From Candidatus Melainabacteria bacterium (GTDB lineage: Bacteria > Cyanobacteriota > Vampirovibrionia > Obscuribacterales > Obscuribacteraceae): a DNA stretch of 17,321 nt. Shown one piece after another: positions 14,629 to 17,321 of this stretch. A program made the translations under genes and the position numbers. Position 1 is the first letter of the stretch; each line of letters starts with the position of its first letter. The stretch covers positions 1 through 17,321 of the forward strand of contig PSRH01000025.1 of assembly GCA_003175915.1 (NCBI GenBank), given 5' to 3'. The notes below the pieces were generated by a model. The model ran no database searches, was not told the DNA's origin, and worked only from the letters and a program-made list of their open reading frames with translations.

Positions 14629-15234
14629 ATGAGAAGCAATATGATCCTCTCTATGGGGTTATTAGTCTCAGGTCTCGCTTCGATATTTTCATGCCATCAA
14701 GCAAAAGCACTTGATGCGGTGCAGGAAAAATCTAGCGTGGTAGAGAAAACTACAATGGAAGGGAATCCTACCATCATTCAACATGTCGACAGCAAGATGG
14801 AACCTACAGTCGTTCAGTCTCGTACGACCACGGATCCTGAGACCGGCGAGAAACAAAGGGTCGTCGAACCAATGGTAATGGAACGCCACGACAAAGTGCT
14901 AGACACCACCATCATTCAACCTGGTGTCAATGAGATGAAAAGGACAACTCAAGAAGTGACTACTTCTTCTTCAGCCAGCGTGGTTCATCATTCCATGGCA
15001 ATGAGGAAGACCAGAGCGCCCAGCCATTTTTATGTTGCGAAAAAGAAAAGTTCAGGAGCTCGCAGAGTAGCTTATGGTATGGGGCATCACTCTGCTTCCT
15101 CTGCAACGAAGCAAATCATTCAGACAACAGAAATCGAGCGTCGACCGATGGTCAAAGAAACTATCATTCAAAACGCACCGGACAATAATCCACCAGCGGC
15201 TCCGCAGGTGATTCAAAAAATAGACTCTCAATAA
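14629..15234 (+). CDS. Exported repeat protein with T-I-I-Q motifs
   Basis: A 201-residue protein of unknown function. The signal peptide MILSMGLLVSGLASIFS ends at HQAKA, residue 27. The mature chain is polar and carries a recurring [TQ]-[IV]-[IV]-Q unit: 48-51, 60-63, 94-97, 162-165, 178-181 and 193-196. Each is generally preceded by a Thr/Glu-rich segment (VVEKTT, TEIERRPMVKE). A central basic, Ser/His-rich part (115-155, with MRKTRAP and KKKSSGARR) interrupts the repeats and may bind an anionic partner. It shares the VVE-x-TT...NP-x-[IL]IQ pattern with the exported protein at 6751-7128. ATG 14629 has AGGAG 8 bases upstream; the TTG at 14608 precedes that site and is rejected. The stop is followed by the hairpin region at 15275. 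Confidence 0.75.
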   Translation: MRSNMILSMGLLVSGLASIFSCHQAKALDAVQEKSSVVEKTTMEGNPTIIQHVDSKMEPTVVQSRTTTDPETGEKQRVVEPMVMERHDKVLDTTIIQPGVNEMKRTTQEVTTSSSASVVHHSMAMRKTRAPSHFYVAKKKSSGARRVAYGMGHHSASSATKQIIQTTEIERRPMVKETIIQNAPDNNPPAAPQVIQKIDSQ

Positions 15235-15289
15235 CACTGAGTCTGCTTGAACCAGAGGAAATATTTCTCGAATCTTTTTTCTTCTCAAG

Positions 15290-15326
15290 AAAAAACCCCT
15301 CCAACTCAATCTAGTGGTTGGAGGGG
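15290..15326 (-). terminator. Rho-independent terminator reading leftward
   Basis: CCCCTCCAAC (15296-15305) and GTTGGAGGGG (15317-15326) form 10 perfect pairs around an 11-base loop. On the minus strand the stem is followed directly by TTTTTTCTT. In the plus direction the stem is followed by GAGAACATTTC, a poor U-tract, though the next hairpin (15327-15342) has TTTT behind it and could help end the upstream plus-strand gene. No minus-strand protein gene lies to the right to need this terminator. Confidence 0.75.
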
Positions 15327-15504
15327 AGAACATTTCTGTTCTTTTTCGAACCTCTGCCGACTTAAGCCGGCGGGGTAGAACCTTTTCGGTTCTTTTCAGC
15401 GATAACGACAATTCTTTGCAAGGGAAAGTTCCCAGAGTTTAGTCCGCTTCAACCGGAGCCAATCTGAACCTTGGGAACTGTTCAAGAGGCTCCCCGTCTG
15501 CCTC
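15290..15504 (-). ncRNA. Candidate structured RNA: chain of hairpins ending in a minus-strand terminator
   Basis: Five hairpins follow one another: 15486-15504 (GAGGC/GCCTC); 15427-15479 (8 perfect pairs extended to about 12, with inner TCCG/CGGA); 15377-15393; 15356-15371; and 15327-15342. They end in the strong 10-pair hairpin 15296-15326. Minus-strand direction is favoured by three signs: the last stem is followed on that strand by six T; the loop of 15327-15342 reads GAAA, a GNRA tetraloop; and the pair 15360/15367 is G-U on minus but A-C on plus. Hairpins at 15327 and 15377 are related copies that differ by a compensating pair change (A-T versus C-G). I found no clear minus-strand promoter, and the set could instead be the leader of the gene at 15535. 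No known RNA family recognised. Confidence 0.4.
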
Positions 15505-15534
15505 ACCAATGAAAAGTGCAATAAAAGGAGAGTT

Positions 15535-16371
15535 ATGCGACAAATTCATCTCAGATTGCTATTCGCATCGTCGGTCCTAGCCTTAAGTTCTTTACTTCAG
15601 GTACAGGTTTGTGCCGATGAGGCCGCACCAGCGGTCGCTGCAGCTGGCCCGGAACGCAAATCAGACGTTCAAAAAAGCAGCCAGAATAGCCCAAAAGATC
15701 AACAAAACAATGAAGAAACGGCTAAGGCAGCCAATAAAGTTCCTGGAGTAAACGTAGAGGGTAAGGATTTACAACCGCCCCCGCCCGAAGAACCAATTCA
15801 CGGCTTTCACCCAATTAAGAAAATGTTGCAGCCTGTTGTTCAGCTAGAGAAGAACAGCGTTCAGCTTGAGCAACAGATCATGAAATTAGAAGGACCAATA
15901 GCCGGCTTGCAACCGGCCATGCTCCGCCTGCACAATAAAATGGGTGCCATGCAAGGTCATATTGACGATGTTGGCAAGCGTATCGACGGTGTTGGATCAC
16001 GCGTCAATGACGTTGGCACACAAATGAAGGGCATCTCTAGCCAAATGACTGCTGTACGTGGCGATATAAGCGACGTGCGCAAAGAAATAGGAACGTTGGA
16101 AGGTCCGATCAAAGATCTCCACAAACCCCTGTCGGAAGTTTCCCGGCCTTTGCTGAACGTCGAGCAGAAACTAGAGAAACTGGCCGCATTGCTTACGACA
16201 GTCCTATTTGCTATATTGCTGGCCGCTGGAATCATTGCTGTCGGTACACCAATTGCCGCAATCCTTATATATAGAAACAGACGGAAGCTCTTCCCGGATA
16301 TGCCCGATCGAGAATTTCCGGTAGCCAAAACAGGTGAAGGTCGATCATCATTACGTGCTTCCAAAACGTAA
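15535..16371 (+). CDS. Exported membrane-anchored coiled-coil protein with heptad repeats
   Basis: A 278-residue protein of unknown family. Signal peptide 1-27 (after QVCA), a Gln/Asn/Lys-rich linker, PPPPEEP (81-87), then a long helical rod. Residues 145-186 are six heptads of the form [DGA]V-x-x-x-[IVM]-x (DVGKRID, GVGSRVN, DVGTQMK and so on). The rod is bracketed by two related segments, KLEGPIAGLQP (117-127) and TLEGPIKDLHKP (187-198). A membrane helix (217-246) and a basic tail RNRRKLFP follow. Topology: the rod outside, the C-terminus in the cytoplasm. AAAAGGAG lies a few bases before ATG. It begins a plus-strand run with the coiled-coil and GlsB-like genes and is preceded by the hairpin array. 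A stalk or envelope-spacer role is a guess. Confidence 0.75.
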   Translation: MRQIHLRLLFASSVLALSSLLQVQVCADEAAPAVAAAGPERKSDVQKSSQNSPKDQQNNEETAKAANKVPGVNVEGKDLQPPPPEEPIHGFHPIKKMLQPVVQLEKNSVQLEQQIMKLEGPIAGLQPAMLRLHNKMGAMQGHIDDVGKRIDGVGSRVNDVGTQMKGISSQMTAVRGDISDVRKEIGTLEGPIKDLHKPLSEVSRPLLNVEQKLEKLAALLTTVLFAILLAAGIIAVGTPIAAILIYRNRRKLFPDMPDREFPVAKTGEGRSSLRASKT

Positions 16372-16420
16372 GACAGCGGATGGCTGATATCAAAAATCAA
16401 ATAAAGCAGAGGATCTGAAT

Positions 16421-16735
16421 ATGGACAATATGGAACTGAAAGTGCGCACCGAATATGAAGGCAAGATGGAAGCTCGATTGAAAGAATTTGGTGCCAAGCT
16501 CGACGAACTGCTGGCCAAAGGAGACGCGGCCAAAGGACAGCTCTCTAAGAAGGTGGATGAACTGAAGCAAAAGCAAGCGGAGTTGAAACAGAAATTGGCG
16601 AGCCACAAACAGGCTAGTGGAGAAGCCTGGCAAGAATTAAAACCAGGCTTGGATCGAGCCTGGGAAGACCTGGGCCATGCATTCAATGAGCTCAAGCAAG
16701 CCTCAGAAAGAGCTGTTGGTAAATTGCACAAATAG
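16421..16735 (+). CDS. Small soluble coiled-coil protein
   Basis: A 104-residue, almost fully helical, highly charged protein without signal peptide or membrane segment. Lys/Glu/Ala/Leu heptads run from about 10 to 70 (ARLKEFGAKLDELLAKGD, DELKQKQAELKQKLA), then the segment SGEAWQELKPGLDRAWEDLGHAFNEL (split by reading, 66-91), which is typical of a widespread group of bacterial coiled-coil proteins with a conserved AWEDLK-type C-terminal part. Their function is not established; the amphipathic helices suggest membrane or protein binding under stress. AGAGGA is 7 bases before ATG. It lies 49 bases after the heptad-rod gene and 99 bases before the GlsB-like gene, so one transcript is plausible. 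Confidence 0.8.
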   Translation: MDNMELKVRTEYEGKMEARLKEFGAKLDELLAKGDAAKGQLSKKVDELKQKQAELKQKLASHKQASGEAWQELKPGLDRAWEDLGHAFNELKQASERAVGKLHK

Positions 16736-16834
16736 CATAGTAACTTAATTACGGAACTAAAAGATCCACGCGGCGTCTAATCAACCTACCTAATGAATTG
16801 AGCATCGAAAGAGAGCTCTCAAATCGGAGGTTGT

Positions 16835-17101
16835 ATGGGGATACTTAGTTTCATTCTGTTTTTAATCGTAGCGGCATGTTGTGCTTATTTGGCCGAGCGT
16901 CTGGTTCCCGGTGTGATTCCAGGGGGATTTCTCACTTCTGCGATCGTCGGTATCATCGGCGCCTGGATTGGAGGAACTCTCATAGGACATGTGGGCCCGG
17001 ACCTTGCAGGAGTTGCTTTGATACCCTGCATCGTTGGCTCCGCACTTCTTGTCTTCCTCTTATCGGTTCTCTCTAGAGGATTTGCCGGACGACAAGTTTG
17101 A
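16835..17101 (+). CDS. GlsB/YeaQ/YmgE family stress-response membrane protein
   Basis: An 88-residue, three-helix inner-membrane protein of the transglycosylase-associated family; members are induced by envelope, acid or osmotic stress in several bacteria, but the molecular role is unclear. Helices are about 3-20, 30-52 and 58-80. The Gly-rich family core is clear: LVPGVIPGGFLTSAIVGIIG (23-42), AWIGGTLIG and a C-terminal hydrophobic segment. Length matches the family. GGAGG lies 4 bases before ATG, which is close but acceptable. A perfect palindrome GAGAGCTCTC (16811-16820) precedes the ribosome site. It ends in TGA and is followed by a good terminator, so it is the last gene of its run. Confidence 0.92.
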   Translation: MGILSFILFLIVAACCAYLAERLVPGVIPGGFLTSAIVGIIGAWIGGTLIGHVGPDLAGVALIPCIVGSALLVFLLSVLSRGFAGRQV

Positions 17102-17126
17102 GCCCAACGTCGGCCATCTCTCAAAG

Positions 17127-17165
17127 AGCCGTAACCCTTGTAGGTTACGGCTTTCATTTTTGCTT
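17127..17165 (+). terminator. Rho-independent terminator after the GlsB-like gene
   Basis: AGCCGTAACC (17127-17136) and GGTTACGGCT (17143-17152) form 10 pairs around a 6-base loop, followed by TTCATTTTTG. It lies 25 bases after the stop codon and closes the plus-strand run that begins at 15535. Confidence 0.85.
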
Positions 17166-17244
17166 GCCTCTTTACCCTTTCCTGCTTCCCTAAAAACTTT
17201 TCAAGAAGTCATACTGACAGGACACAACGCTCAGAGGTCCGAAG

Positions 17245-17321
17245 ATGCCAAAACTCAAATGGAAAATCGCGGCAGTAGGCGGTGCCACGTTTTTCGTGGC
17301 CTTTTGCCTTTTCAGCATGGT
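17245..17321 (+). CDS. Start of a further gene, cut off by window end
   Basis: ATG 17245 with GAGGT 6 bases upstream opens 25 codons to the edge. The N-terminus MPKLKWKIAAVGG is basic, then GATFFVAFCLFSM is hydrophobic, so the product has a signal peptide or an N-terminal membrane anchor. Nothing more can be said. It follows the terminator at 17127-17165 and so should have its own promoter; CATACT near 17208 is a weak -10 candidate. Confidence 0.6.
   Translation, partial: MPKLKWKIAAVGGATFFVAFCLFSM

Noticed and set aside
15052..15411. Minus-strand 119-codon frame
   Set aside because: It overlaps a supported plus-strand exported gene and the hairpin array, is an Arg-rich shadow, and has no ribosome site or recognisable fold.
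15421..15534. Similarity of AGGGAAAGTTCCC to the RNase P RNA core or a cobalamin riboswitch
   Set aside because: The other conserved blocks of both families are missing and the region is too short for RNase P RNA.

Overview
This window looks like chromosomal DNA from a Gram-negative-type bacterium with mid-range GC and tightly packed genes on both strands. My best guess is a non-photosynthetic cyanobacterial lineage (Melainabacteria/Vampirovibrionia, Obscuribacterales-like). That rests on glycogen and polyphosphate enzymes sitting beside many small, lineage-specific exported proteins; no rRNA or marker gene here confirms it. I see no tRNA, rRNA, CRISPR array, transposase or phage gene.

Layout. 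1-2030 (+): the 3' part of a glycogen debranching enzyme (glgX) and an iron-sulfur uracil-DNA glycosylase-type protein. 2058-6186: an exported protein (-), a site-2 (M50) protease (+) that meets a rhomboid protease (-) tail to tail with one base between the stop codons, an exported protein (-) and a DUF429 protein (-). 6266-7128: two small exported repeat proteins, convergent. 7295-8725 (+): an AAA ATPase with a Bcs1-like Walker B. 8722-9756 (-): a thioredoxin-fold exported protein whose frame is crossed by one in-frame TGA, best explained as a selenoprotein. 9842-10645 (-): a slipin. 10797-12533: a PPK2 polyphosphate kinase (+) and a PlsC acyltransferase (-), convergent. 12848-15234 (+): an exported TPR protein with a probable Cys-His-Asp domain, a tiny membrane protein, a frameshifted signal-peptide ORF, and a T-I-I-Q repeat protein. 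15235-15534: an unusual run of six hairpins, probably a structured RNA on the minus strand with its own terminator. 15535-17101 (+): a membrane-anchored heptad-repeat protein, a soluble coiled-coil protein and a GlsB/YeaQ-type membrane protein, closed by a terminator. The start of another gene lies at 17245.

How the genes fit together. GlgX and PPK2 handle storage polymers (glycogen, polyphosphate). M50 protease, rhomboid, slipin, AAA ATPase, GlsB-like protein and the coiled-coil proteins point to membrane quality control and envelope stress. About eight proteins carry signal peptides and no recognised family, so the region is rich in undescribed envelope biology. The most notable items are the candidate selenoprotein with a correctly placed SECIS-like hairpin (9485-9522) and the multi-hairpin RNA candidate (15275-15504).
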